Shown here in pieces: positions 29,228-37,378 of a stretch of DNA of 64,000 bases. A program made the translations under genes and the position numbers. Source of the stretch: Bradyrhizobium arachidis. Its GTDB lineage: Bacteria > Pseudomonadota > Alphaproteobacteria > Rhizobiales > Xanthobacteraceae. The DNA lies in NCBI RefSeq assembly GCF_024758505.1, contig NZ_CP077970.1, forward strand, positions 9,317,501 through 9,381,500, written 5' to 3'. The first letter of the stretch is position 1. Every line of letters starts with the position of its first letter. The notes below the pieces were generated by a model. That model was not told the DNA's origin. It made no database searches and was given only the letters and a program-made list of their open reading frames with translations.

Positions 29228-29371
29228 CGTAGGGTGGGTTAGCCTTGCGATTGCGCGAAGCGTAATTTGCTGGGCGTAACCCACCACGTCTGTCGAGACG
29301 TGGAACGTAAAGAGGTGGGTTACGCCGAGCGGACTGCGCTTCGCGCAGCCTTGAGGCTAACCCACCCTACG
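29228..29371. repeat. Long inverted repeat with GTAGGGTGGGTTAGCC ends
   Basis: CGTAGGGTGGGTTAGCCT (29228) is complementary to AGGCTAACCCACCCTACG ending at 29371. Inner arms TGGGCGTAACCCACC and GGTGGGTTACGCC, and CCACGTCT/AGACGTGG, extend the fold to nearly the whole 144 bp. It is the longest member of this family in the window and lies between the two paralogous binding-protein genes. The remaining gap (29372-29554) holds only the second gene's promoter region and its GAGGAAA ribosome-binding site. Confidence 0.9.
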
Positions 29372-29554
29372 AACTGAACTGTCAACCACATCGGCAAGTC
29401 GACCCCGGCCGTGCGACTAAAGTCGCCGCCCAGCCCGTCCAGCCATCTTGCGTCGCAGCAACCGCTCCTCCACTATCGCGCCCAGCGGTGACGTCCGCCG
29501 AGCCGCAACAGCCGGCCGGACAGATCATCGGCGATAACAACCGAGGAAATTGCG

Positions 29555-30781
29555 ATGAGGAACAGAGTTTTGCATCTGGTGACTGGCACGGCGCTGGCCG
29601 TGGCGCTGTCGGTTTCGGCGGCCAGTGCCCAGAAAAAATATGACCCGGGTGCCAGCGACACCGAAATCAAGATCGGCCAGACCAACCCGTTCAGCGGCCC
29701 CGCTTCGGCCTATGCCACCATCGGCAAGACCCAGGCCGCCTACATGAAGATGATCAACGATCAGGGCGGCATCAACGGCCGCAAGATCAATCTGATCCAG
29801 TATGACGACGCCTACTCGCCGCCCAAGGCCGTCGAGCAGGTGCGCAAGCTGGTCGAGAGCGACGAGGTGCTGCTGACCTTCCAGCTGCTCGGCACGCCGT
29901 CGAATGCCGCCGTGCAGAAATATCTCAACGCCAAGAAGGTGCCGCAGCTGTTCGCGGCGACCGGCGCCTCGAAGTTCACCGACCCGAAGAACTTCCCGTG
30001 GACGATGGGTTTTAACCCGAACTATTTCGTCGAAGGCCGCATCTACGGCCAGTACATCATCAAGAACCATCCGAACGCCAAGATCGGCATCCTCTATCAG
30101 AACGACGACCTCGGCAAAGACTATCAGAACGGCATCAAGGCCGGCCTCGGCGACAAGGCCTCCACGATGATCGTTGCGGAAGCCTCCTACGAAGTGTCCG
30201 ATCCGACCATCGATTCGCAGATCCTCAAGATCAAGGCGGCAGGTGCGGACTTGTTCTTCAGCGCCACGACGCCGAAGCAGGCCGCGCAAGCCATCAAGAA
30301 GATCGCCGAGCTCGACTGGCATCCGGTGCACATTCTCGATATCAACGCGACCTCCGTCGGCGCGGTGATGAAGCCCGCGGGCCTCGAAGCGTCCAAGGGC
30401 GTGATCAGCGTCGGCTACGGCAAGGATCCACTCGATCCGACCTGGAAGGACGATGCCGGCATGAAGAAGTATTTTGAGTTCATGACCAAGTACTATCCGG
30501 ATGGCGACAAGGACTCGAGCTTCAACAGCTACGGCTACATGACCTCGCAGCTGATGGTCTACGTGCTGCAGAAGTGCGGCGACGACCTGACCCGCGAGAA
30601 CGTCATGAAGGTTTCCACCAGCCTGAAGGACGTCCAGCTCGACCTGTCGCTGCCGGGTATCGTCGCCAACACCTCGCCGACCGACTACCGCGTCAACAAG
30701 CAGCTTCAGATGATGAAGTTCAACGGCGAGCGCTGGGAGCTGTTCGGTCCGATCATGGAGGATGCGGGTCCGGCGGGTTAG
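29555..30781 (+). CDS. Liv-type ABC substrate-binding protein, second of a tandem pair
   Basis: A 408-residue paralogue of the preceding gene, alike over its whole length. Shared blocks include INGRKINLIQYDDAYSPPK, AKIG[VI]LYQNDD, CGDDLTRENVMK and NGERWELFGPI. The signal peptide ends near ASAQKKYD (about residue 24). Differences concentrate in the ligand-contacting stretches, for example FSGPASAYATIGKT against FSGPYSVYANIGKT, and in the region around residues 115-150. This suggests related but distinct ligands. GAGGAAATTGCG precedes the ATG. A strong intrinsic terminator follows directly, so the transcript ends here and no permease is co-expressed. Confidence 0.92.
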   Translation: MRNRVLHLVTGTALAVALSVSAASAQKKYDPGASDTEIKIGQTNPFSGPASAYATIGKTQAAYMKMINDQGGINGRKINLIQYDDAYSPPKAVEQVRKLVESDEVLLTFQLLGTPSNAAVQKYLNAKKVPQLFAATGASKFTDPKNFPWTMGFNPNYFVEGRIYGQYIIKNHPNAKIGILYQNDDLGKDYQNGIKAGLGDKASTMIVAEASYEVSDPTIDSQILKIKAAGADLFFSATTPKQAAQAIKKIAELDWHPVHILDINATSVGAVMKPAGLEASKGVISVGYGKDPLDPTWKDDAGMKKYFEFMTKYYPDGDKDSSFNSYGYMTSQLMVYVLQKCGDDLTRENVMKVSTSLKDVQLDLSLPGIVANTSPTDYRVNKQLQMMKFNGERWELFGPIMEDAGPAG

Positions 30782-30804
30782 TTGTCACACAATTCGAGAC
30801 GACG

Positions 30805-30834
30805 ATCGGCGGCCGCAGGGCCGCCGATTTTTTT
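30805..30834 (+). terminator. Rho-independent terminator after the tandem binding-protein genes
   Basis: A perfect 10-bp stem, ATCGGCGGCC (30805-30814) with GGCCGCCGAT (30819-30828), closes on a GCAG loop and runs into seven T residues. It starts 24 bp after the stop codon and is the clearest intrinsic terminator in the window. Confidence 0.95.
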
Positions 30835-30839
30835 GATCC

Positions 30840-30962
30840 GTCACCCTGAGGTGGCCGCCTCTTCGGCGGCCCTCGAAGGGCGACGGCCCGCCTGGTAGCC
30901 ATACCGAAGCATCGGGGCCGTACATCCTTCGAGGCTCGCAAGAGCTCGCACCTCAGGATGAC
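30840..30962. repeat. Intergenic palindromic repeat, GTCACCCTGAGG family
   Basis: The element starts GTCACCCTGAGGTG and ends CACCTCAGGATGAC. The inner arms CCTCGAAGG and CCTTCGAGG, and GGCGGCC motifs, pair as well. It occupies the gap between the terminator and the convergent DUF1330 gene. Only one copy of this family occurs here. Confidence 0.85.
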
Positions 30963-30989
30963 GGGGAGAGATCGTGGATTTGTAGGCTT

Positions 30990-31415
30990 CTATTTCGGCA
31001 CTTCCCCAAAATTCTTCCCCACCGGCAGCACGGCGTGGCGGATCAGGCGCGAATCCTCCACCGCGGCCTGGCGGTGCTTGACCGCCTCGCGATAGACGGG
31101 ATTCCGGATCATTTCGACGAAGGCGGCGACGCTTGGGTATTCGGCGATGAAGCAATGGTCCCAGCGCTCCTCGCTTGGGCCGATCAGCATCAGCTCGAAC
31201 CGGCCCTGCCAGACGATGCGGCCGCCGAGGCGCTCGAACACCGGGCCGCTCTCGCGGCCATAGGCGGCATAGGCTTCGGCGCCGGTCGCCTTGCGGCCGT
31301 CGGGATAAGCGGCCTCCTTCCGCAGGCGCACGAGATTGAGCATGTGGATCGGACCGGGGCGGTCGTTCTCCCGGAATTGCGCAAAAACGTCCTTGGTCGG
31401 ATCGATATGGCCCAT
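30990..31415 (-). CDS. DUF1330 family protein
   Basis: A 141-residue cytosolic protein with the ferredoxin-like dimeric alpha-beta barrel of DUF1330. Typical blocks are HMLNLVRLRKEA (strand one and helix), GGRIVWQGRFELMLIG (strand two), and WDHCFIAEYPSVAAFVEMIRNPVYREA, the conserved FPS-AFxxMxxxPxYxxA region. The family has no established reaction. Members are related in fold to antibiotic-biosynthesis monooxygenases and stress-response dimers. ATG 31415 has GAGGA upstream. It is divergent from the PBP1A gene, with a 147-bp intergenic promoter region. Confidence 0.85.
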   Translation of the reverse strand: MGHIDPTKDVFAQFRENDRPGPIHMLNLVRLRKEAAYPDGRKATGAEAYAAYGRESGPVFERLGGRIVWQGRFELMLIGPSEERWDHCFIAEYPSVAAFVEMIRNPVYREAVKHRQAAVEDSRLIRHAVLPVGKNFGEVPK

Positions 31416-31562
31416 GCGGATGTCCTCTTCTTTTGATGCCGCCGATCCTAGCGTTGCGGAACCGCTGCCGCAGCTCCTAATGCCGCGTTAAGCTTTGCGT
31501 AACCGGGCTTTAAACAGCCACCGCTAGCGTGCGGCGGGGCGGACTGACCGGGCGTTTTGCGT

Positions 31563-33767
31563 ATGGCGTGGGCGAAGAAAAAAGGCGGTGGACGCAAGGA
31601 GCCGCTATTCGGCCTGCCTGCGGCGCTCGCCGATCTGCGCCTGACCGCCGCCGACCGCATCCCCAACGCCGAAGACAAGCCCAAGAAATCTACCAGCCAA
31701 TCGTCCGCCAAGCGCAAGAGCGACAATTCAGACGACGAGCCGCCGCGCGAGCGGAAGCCTGCGCCTGCCCGCAGCGGCTCAAAACGCCGGTCGAAGTCGC
31801 GCCTGCGCGTCGGCATCGGCCGTCTGTTCTACTGGAGCGCGGTGCTCGGCCTCTGGGGCGCGATCGCCGTGATCGGCGTCGTGATCTGGGTCGGCGCGCA
31901 TCTGCCGCCGCTGCAGTCGCTGGAAATCCCCAAACGGCCGCCGACCATCCAGATCGTCGGCGTCGACGGCAGCGTGCTGGCCCAGCGCGGCGAGATGGCG
32001 GGCGCCAATGTCGCGCTGAAGGACCTGCCGCCTTATCTGCCAAAAGCGTTCATCGCCATCGAGGACCGCCGCTTCTATTCGCATTTCGGCATCGACCCGG
32101 TCGGCATCGCGCGCGCGCTCGTCACCAACGTCATGCATCGCGGCGTCTCGCAGGGCGGCTCGACGCTGACGCAGCAGCTCGCCAAAAACCTGTTCCTGAC
32201 CCAGGAGCGCACCATGCAGCGCAAGCTGCAGGAAGCCGAGCTCGCGCTCTGGCTGGAGCGCAAGCATTCCAAGAACGAGATCCTCGAGCTCTACCTCAAC
32301 CGCGTCTATTTCGGCTCCGGCGCCTATGGCGTCGAGGCCGCCGCGCAGCGCTATTTTGGCAAGTCGGCCAAGAACGTCACGATTCCCGAGGCCGCGATGC
32401 TCGCCGGTCTGGTCAAATCGCCGTCGCGCCTTGCGCCGAACCGCAACCCCGAAGGCGCCGAGCAGCGCGCGCAAATCGTGCTGGCGGCGATGGCGGACGC
32501 GAAATTCATCACGGAAGCCCAGGCGCAGGCCTCGATCGGCCATCCCTCCTACAATGTGAAGCCGGCCGGCGCCGGCACGGTCAACTACGTCGCCGACTGG
32601 ATCGGCGAAGTCTTGGACGATCTCGTCGGCCAGATCGACCAGAGCATCGTGGTTCAGACCACGATCGATCCAAAGCTCCAGAGCGTGGCAGAGGCCGCCA
32701 TCATCGACGAGCTCGCCGCCAAGAGCGTGAAGTTCAATGTCAGCCAGGGCGCGCTGGTGGCGATGACGCCCGACGGCGCCGTGCGCGCCATGGTCGGGGG
32801 GCGGAACTATTCAGAGAGCCAGTATAACCGCGCCGTCACCGCGAAACGGCAGCCGGGCTCCTCGTTCAAGCCGTTCGTCTATCTCACAGCGGTCGAGCAG
32901 GGGCTGACGCCCGATACCATCCGTCAGGATGCGCCGATCGAGGTCAAGGGCTGGCGCCCCGAGAACTACACGCATGAATATTTCGGCGCGGTGACGCTGA
33001 CGCAGGCGCTCGCCATGTCGCTCAACACGGTCGCCATCCGCCTCGGCCTCGAGGTCGGACCGAAGAACGTGGTGCGCACCGCGCACCGGCTCGGCATCTC
33101 CTCAAAGCTCGAGCCCAACGCCTCGATCGCGCTCGGCACCTCCGAAGTCTCTGTCGTCGAGCTGGTCGGCGCCTATGCGCCCTTTGCCAATGGCGGGCTC
33201 GCGGTGTCGCCGCATGTGGTGACGCGGATCAAGACGCAGGAGGGCAAGCTGCTCTACATGCGCCAGCCTGAGGACCGTAACCAGGTGATCGAGCCGCGCG
33301 CGGTTGCGATGATGAACAGCATGATGCGGGAGACCCTGATCTCCGGCACCGCCAAGAAGGCTGAGATCCCCGGCTGGATGGCCGCCGGCAAGACCGGCAC
33401 CAGTCAGGATTACCGCGACGCCTGGTTCATCGGCTACACCGCCAACCTCGTCACCGGCGTCTGGCTCGGCAATGACGACAACTCGCCGACCAAGAAGGCG
33501 ACCGGCGGCGGCCTGCCGGTGGAAGTCTGGACCCGCTTCATGCGCACCGCACACGAGGGCGTGCCGGTCGCGGCGTTGCCGAACGTGCAAGGCGGCTGGG
33601 GCCTGTCGAACCTCGCACAGGCGGCCTCGCAGGTGTCAGCGCCGACGCCGCCGGCGCCGGTGAGTGGCGGCTATCGTCCCGCACCGACACGCACCAATGT
33701 GAGACCGGAGCCCGCGGCAGGTCTCGACGGCTGGCTGATGGACCGACTGTTCGGCGGGAACCGGTAG
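31563..33767 (+). CDS. Class A penicillin-binding protein (PBP1A family transglycosylase/transpeptidase)
   Basis: A 734-residue bifunctional peptidoglycan synthase anchored in the inner membrane. The long basic cytoplasmic tail (1-85) precedes one membrane helix (about 88-110). The glycosyltransferase domain has catalytic Glu167 in AIEDRRFYSHFG and GGSTLTQQLAKNLFL. The transpeptidase domain shows the serine motif S433-S-F-K436 (PGSSFKP), SLN (MSLNTVAIRLG) and KTGTS. The C-terminus ends in a Pro-rich tail. Either the ATG at 31563 or the TTG two codons before is possible, and I prefer ATG. The gene is monocistronic and divergent from the DUF1330 gene. Confidence 0.95.
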   Translation: MAWAKKKGGGRKEPLFGLPAALADLRLTAADRIPNAEDKPKKSTSQSSAKRKSDNSDDEPPRERKPAPARSGSKRRSKSRLRVGIGRLFYWSAVLGLWGAIAVIGVVIWVGAHLPPLQSLEIPKRPPTIQIVGVDGSVLAQRGEMAGANVALKDLPPYLPKAFIAIEDRRFYSHFGIDPVGIARALVTNVMHRGVSQGGSTLTQQLAKNLFLTQERTMQRKLQEAELALWLERKHSKNEILELYLNRVYFGSGAYGVEAAAQRYFGKSAKNVTIPEAAMLAGLVKSPSRLAPNRNPEGAEQRAQIVLAAMADAKFITEAQAQASIGHPSYNVKPAGAGTVNYVADWIGEVLDDLVGQIDQSIVVQTTIDPKLQSVAEAAIIDELAAKSVKFNVSQGALVAMTPDGAVRAMVGGRNYSESQYNRAVTAKRQPGSSFKPFVYLTAVEQGLTPDTIRQDAPIEVKGWRPENYTHEYFGAVTLTQALAMSLNTVAIRLGLEVGPKNVVRTAHRLGISSKLEPNASIALGTSEVSVVELVGAYAPFANGGLAVSPHVVTRIKTQEGKLLYMRQPEDRNQVIEPRAVAMMNSMMRETLISGTAKKAEIPGWMAAGKTGTSQDYRDAWFIGYTANLVTGVWLGNDDNSPTKKATGGGLPVEVWTRFMRTAHEGVPVAALPNVQGGWGLSNLAQAASQVSAPTPPAPVSGGYRPAPTRTNVRPEPAAGLDGWLMDRLFGGNR

Positions 33768-33924
33768 CGCCTCACGCGCGACGGGATCGCGCCGCCTACA
33801 AGAGCATCGAAACAACCCCATGCACAGTAGCCGGCGATTCTCGGCGTGATGCAGGGTGGAGTTTGCGAAGGCGTTGATACGACGGGGCGAATTGCAAGAA
33901 CGACGCCATCGCCCATTCTCAACT

Positions 33925-34023
33925 GTCATTCCCCGCGAAGGCGGGGGATCCAGTACGCCGCGGCTTCTCGGTATGACGCACGGCCTCTGGAATACTGGAT
34001 CGCCCGTTTTCGCGGGCGATGAC
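33925..34023. repeat. Intergenic palindromic repeat, GTCATTCCCCGC variant, copy 2 of the CCAGTACGCCGCGG type
   Basis: It shares GGATCCAGTACGCCGCGG and AATACTGGATCGCCCG with the element at 8068-8168, and ends CGGGCGATGAC like it. The outer arms differ (CCCCGCGAAGGCGGGG here). It lies in the 283-bp gap between convergent PBP1A and YgjP-like genes. I see no gene elsewhere in that gap. Confidence 0.85.
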
Positions 34024-34050
34024 ACCTTCCAAGACTGCACTAGCGGCGGC

Positions 34051-34806
34051 CTAATCCTCGATCCCGTACCGATGCAGATCGTTGCCGTAGGTATCGAGCC
34101 ACTTCTTGGCGCGCTCCATCGACGGGCACACCTTGCCGCACACGCGCCAGAACCGCGGCGAGTGGTTCATCTCGACGAGGTGGGCGACTTCGTGGGCGGC
34201 GAGATAGTCGAGCACGAAGGGCGGTGCGAGGATCAGGCGCCAGGAGAACGACAGCGAGCCTGCCGAGGTGCAGGAGCCCCAGCGGCTCGACTGGTCGCGG
34301 ATCGAGAGCCGCTTCACCCTGACGCCGAGCTCGGCGGCATAGGCCTGCGCCGAACGCTGCAGATCGTGGCGCGCCTCGCGCTTGAGCCAGTCATGGACAC
34401 GGCGGTCGATGTGCTCGTAGCCGCCGGCGACACAAAGAATGCGTTCGCCGCTGTCGCGCACCTCGGTCCACACCGTGCCGCGCTCGCCGGCGCGATGCAC
34501 GATCCGGTGCGGCACGCCGCGGAGCGGTATCACCGTTCCCGCCTGGAAGGGCGCCGCCTTCGGCAAACGCCCGAGGCGCGCTGCGATCCAGCCGCCGTGA
34601 CGTTGCGCGAAGTCGCGCGCATCGGCCAGCGTGCCGCGCGGCGGCATGGTGAGGATGGCTTCGCGATCGCTGGGATGGATTCTCAGCGTGTAGCGGCGGG
34701 CGCGGCGGTGCCGGCGCAGCCGGATCGCAAAATATTGCGAGCCATGCTTGATCAGGAGAGTCGAGGGTTCGTGAGGCCGCCGATAGAGGAGCGCGCGAGT
34801 GGCCAT
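34051..34806 (-). CDS. YgjP-type (M48-related) zinc metallopeptidase
   Basis: A 251-residue protein of the YgjP/DUF45 family, related to WLM and SprT metallopeptidases. The zinc motif is H205-E-V-A-H209 in AAHEVAHLVEMNHSPRFW, with His215 in MNHSPRFW as the likely third ligand. The upstream SSRWGSCTSAGSLSFSWRL is the family's signature strand pair. The N-terminal part (about 20-120) is a basic beta-rich domain. Family substrates are not established. I chose ATG 34806 (MATRALLYRR). It is preceded by an unusual leader that contains a 15-codon frame with a strong ribosome-binding site and a long-range stem (34908-35002). Confidence 0.82.
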   Translation of the reverse strand: MATRALLYRRPHEPSTLLIKHGSQYFAIRLRRHRRARRYTLRIHPSDREAILTMPPRGTLADARDFAQRHGGWIAARLGRLPKAAPFQAGTVIPLRGVPHRIVHRAGERGTVWTEVRDSGERILCVAGGYEHIDRRVHDWLKREARHDLQRSAQAYAAELGVRVKRLSIRDQSSRWGSCTSAGSLSFSWRLILAPPFVLDYLAAHEVAHLVEMNHSPRFWRVCGKVCPSMERAKKWLDTYGNDLHRYGIED

Positions 34807-34907
34807 GTCTGTCAGTCCGGGGAGGAGAAGTTCGCCCGGATTCTGCCATAACCGCCGCCAGGGAAAGCGCTCGGCGCAAAAACAAATCATTTGCCCAATA
34901 TACAGGG

Positions 34908-35002
34908 GTCCGCCGCTCGCGAGACCCTACAGGCTGGGGTTGGAACCGGCTTTTTTCGCCCGCTCTGGGCGCATGCGGCCTCCCCAAAGGCTGAGGGCGG
35001 AC
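34908..35002 (-). promoter_or_regulatory. Foldable leader upstream of the YgjP-like gene
   Basis: GTCCGCC at 34908-34914 is complementary to GGCGGAC at 34996-35002, closing a 95-base domain. Internal hairpins include GCGCCCAGAGCGGGCG on the minus strand. The enclosed segment holds a 15-codon ORF. On the minus strand TTTATAGG at about 35010 could be a -10 box placing the RNA start just before the stem. The arrangement resembles an attenuator or translation-controlled leader. This is an inference from sequence only. The rest of 34807-35107 shows one more inverted repeat (35046-35080). Confidence 0.4.
34927..34974 (-). CDS. Candidate 15-residue leader peptide
   Basis: An ATG at 34974 is preceded four bases upstream by GGGGAGG, one of the best ribosome-binding sites in the window, and opens a frame MRPERAKKAGSNPSL followed by TAG. 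It is rich in basic residues and ends before the closing strand of the leader stem. If translated, ribosome position would affect folding ahead of the YgjP-like gene. I know of no matching family with certainty. The peptide could also be a chance frame. Confidence 0.4.
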   Translation of the reverse strand: MRPERAKKAGSNPSL

Positions 35003-35045
35003 TCACTCCTATAAAGCTACCTAAATACCGCGAATCTGGACCGGC

Positions 35046-35080
35046 TTCGGGCCTCCCGACGGGGTCGGAGGAGGCCCGAA
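35046..35080. terminator. Inverted repeat downstream of sequence facing phaZ promoter-distal end
   Basis: TTCGGGCCTCC (35046-35056) is fully complementary to GGAGGCCCGAA (35070-35080) around a 13-base loop. It lies 28 bp beyond the phaZ stop on the minus strand, so it is placed to end phaZ transcription before the YgjP-like leader. A weak T-run is absent. Confidence 0.65.
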
Positions 35081-35107
35081 TTCCGCGCTATCGGCGGGAT
35101 TTTTCGC

Positions 35108-36436
35108 CTATTCGGCCGCTGCAGCGAGCGAAGCCTTGGGATTCGCGGCCGAGATCATGAAATCGTGGATGCGCGGAACGATTTCCGACTTGAAGCGCGA
35201 GCCGTTGAACACGCCGTAATGTCCGACGCCCTGCTGCACATAGTGCACGCGGCGACGCTCGGGGATCGAGCTGCACAAACCATGCGTGGCTTCGGTCTGA
35301 CCGAGGCCGGAAATGTCGTCTTTCTCGCCTTCCACCGTCATCAGCGCGACGCGCGTGATCTTGGACGGGTCCACGCGTGTGCCGCGATGGGTCATCTCGC
35401 CCTTCGGCAGCGCATGCTTCACGAATACGGTGTCGACCGTCTGCAGATAGTACTCGGCGGTCAGGTCCATGACCGCGAGATATTCGTCATAGAAGTCGCG
35501 GTGCTTGTCGGCGAGATCGCCGTCGCCCTTCACCAGATGGGCGAAGAGCTGCTTGTGCGCATCCATGTGGCGGTCGAGATTCATGCTGATGAAGCCGTTG
35601 AGCTGCAAAAATCCCGGATAGACGTCGCGCATCATGCCCGGATGCGGGAACGGCACCTTGGTGATGACGTGATTGCGGAACCAGTCGATGCCGCGCTGTT
35701 CGGCGAGCTTGTTCACGGCGGTCGGATTGCGGCGGGTGTCGATCGGGCCGCCCATCAGCGTCATCGAGGTCGGCACGAAGGGATCGCGCTGCGCTTCCAT
35801 GATCGAGACGGCCGCCACGACAGGAACCGAGGGCTGGCACACCGCCATCACATGGGTGTTGCCGCCGAGCACGTGCAGCATCTCGATGACGTAGTCGATG
35901 TAGTCGTCGAGATCGAAGCGGCCTTCGCTGAGCGGCACCATGCGGGCGTCGGCCCAATCGGTGATGTAGACCTCATGCGCCGGCAGGAACGCTTCGACGG
36001 TGCCGCGGAGCAGCGTGGCATAGTGACCGGACATCGGCGCCACGATCAGCACGCGCGGCTGCGGGCTGCGCAACGGGCGGGTGAACTTGCGATCGAAATA
36101 GAGCAGCCGGCAAAACGGCTTTTCCCAGACCGAGCGGACCTCGACGGGGACGCGGATGCCGTTGACCTCGGTGTCGTTGAGGCCCCATTCCGGCTTGCCG
36201 TAGCGGCGCGTGGTGCGCTCGAACAATTCGCAGGCCGCCGCCAGCGACTTGCCGACATCGGTGTGCGACCAGGGATTCAAGGGATTCTGAAACAGGATCT
36301 TGGTGGCGTCGGTCACCGCGCGTGCCGGATTGAGAGAGGCCTGCGCCATCTCGTACATCCAGTACATCGGCGTCGTGATTACCGGACTGCCTTCGGCCAC
36401 TAAGGGCGGTGCGCCGCCAAACTCACCAATGGGCAT
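35108..36436 (-). CDS. phaZ: Intracellular polyhydroxyalkanoate depolymerase
   Basis: A 442-residue enzyme that mobilises stored polyhydroxybutyrate granules. It belongs to the intracellular PhaZ family of Cupriavidus and rhizobia. The nucleophile is a cysteine, Cys200, in the lipase-box-like AVCQPSVP, as in that family. The N-terminal MYWMYEMAQASLNPARA and the WSHTDVGKSLAAACELFERTTRRYGKPEWG block are characteristic. The acid and base residues probably lie in VEGEKDDISGLGQT and QQGVGHYGVFNG near the C-terminus. ATG 36436 is preceded by GAGGA. An ATG at 36457 adds seven residues without a ribosome-binding site. It stands alone. Confidence 0.93.
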   Translation of the reverse strand: MPIGEFGGAPPLVAEGSPVITTPMYWMYEMAQASLNPARAVTDATKILFQNPLNPWSHTDVGKSLAAACELFERTTRRYGKPEWGLNDTEVNGIRVPVEVRSVWEKPFCRLLYFDRKFTRPLRSPQPRVLIVAPMSGHYATLLRGTVEAFLPAHEVYITDWADARMVPLSEGRFDLDDYIDYVIEMLHVLGGNTHVMAVCQPSVPVVAAVSIMEAQRDPFVPTSMTLMGGPIDTRRNPTAVNKLAEQRGIDWFRNHVITKVPFPHPGMMRDVYPGFLQLNGFISMNLDRHMDAHKQLFAHLVKGDGDLADKHRDFYDEYLAVMDLTAEYYLQTVDTVFVKHALPKGEMTHRGTRVDPSKITRVALMTVEGEKDDISGLGQTEATHGLCSSIPERRRVHYVQQGVGHYGVFNGSRFKSEIVPRIHDFMISAANPKASLAAAAE

Positions 36437-36559
36437 TATCGTTTCATCCTCTTGCATCGCAGCATACTGCCGAATGCGTAATATTGCGTCAATGCACGGT
36501 TCCGTACATCTACGTGCTCAAGACGCAAAAATGAGCCAGAAATCCACGGGTAAGTGGCG

Positions 36560-37378
36560 CTATTCGCTACCGGACAGCAATGAGCCGTTTTTCTTGGCGC
36601 TGCGCAAAAGGGCAAGGAATGCCCCAAAAGATGCAACCAGCAGGAGGCCATTGATGAGGATTGCAGCCAGCATGAGGTCGGTTCGGAAGGTGCCCTCGAT
36701 CAACAGCGCCCGCATGCCCTCGAACACATAGGTCGGCGGCAGCGACCAGGCGACGTATTGCAGCCAGGCGGGCAGCACACTGACCGGATAATAGATGCAG
36801 GCGAGCGGCATCAGCGCGAACATCAGCGTCCAGACGATGCTTTCGGCCCCAAGGCCGTTCCTAAGCACCAGGCCCGAGACGAAGATGCCGACCGACCAGC
36901 TCGTGAAGATCAGATTGCAGAAGAACGCGATCAGCGGCAGGCCGAGGCTGTAGAGATTGAAGTGAAACAGGAACAGCGCCAGCAGCGTCATCGGGATGAT
37001 GCCGATCGCGAGCCGGATCAGGCTCATGATCATGAGCGCGAGCAGAAACTCGATCGGCTTCAGCGGGCTCATCATGAGATTGCCGATGTTGCGCGACCAC
37101 ATCTCCTCCAGGAAGGAGATGGAGAAGCCGAGCTGGCCGCGGAACAGGATGTCCCAGAGGATGACGGCGCCGATCAGCGTGCCGCCGGCGCGCGCGAAGA
37201 AATTGGCGTTCTCAGCGATATAGAGCTGAAGGAAGCCCCAGGTGATGATCTGGAGGATCGGCCAGTACAACAGCTCCAGCAGCCGCGGCCAGGACGACAG
37301 CAGCAGATACCAGTAGCGCAGGATCATCGCGTTGATGCGGTGCATCGCCAGGCCGCGATGCAGCGTGAGCTCGTTCAT
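36560..37378 (-). CDS. ABC-2 type exporter permease
   Basis: A 272-residue inner-membrane protein with six hydrophobic helices of the ABC-2 (NodJ/DrrB-like) fold. The first helix pair starts ILRYWYLLLSSWPRLLELLYWP, followed by the amphipathic loop FLEEMWSRNIGNLMMSPLKPIEFL, which corresponds to the coupling region of this class. It overlaps the ATPase gene by four bases (ATGA), so the two form one exporter. Related pairs carry lipo-chitooligosaccharide, polysaccharide or drug export, and the substrate here cannot be told. The C-terminal tail is short and basic. Confidence 0.88.
   Translation of the reverse strand: MNELTLHRGLAMHRINAMILRYWYLLLSSWPRLLELLYWPILQIITWGFLQLYIAENANFFARAGGTLIGAVILWDILFRGQLGFSISFLEEMWSRNIGNLMMSPLKPIEFLLALMIMSLIRLAIGIIPMTLLALFLFHFNLYSLGLPLIAFFCNLIFTSWSVGIFVSGLVLRNGLGAESIVWTLMFALMPLACIYYPVSVLPAWLQYVAWSLPPTYVFEGMRALLIEGTFRTDLMLAAILINGLLLVASFGAFLALLRSAKKNGSLLSGSE

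Noticed and set aside
34891..35040. A tRNA-like or tmRNA-like piece (GGTTCCAACC on the minus strand)
   Set aside because: There is no proper T-loop consensus, no acceptor stem with CCA-adjacent pairing and no tag peptide reading frame. I keep only the leader-ORF and stem description.
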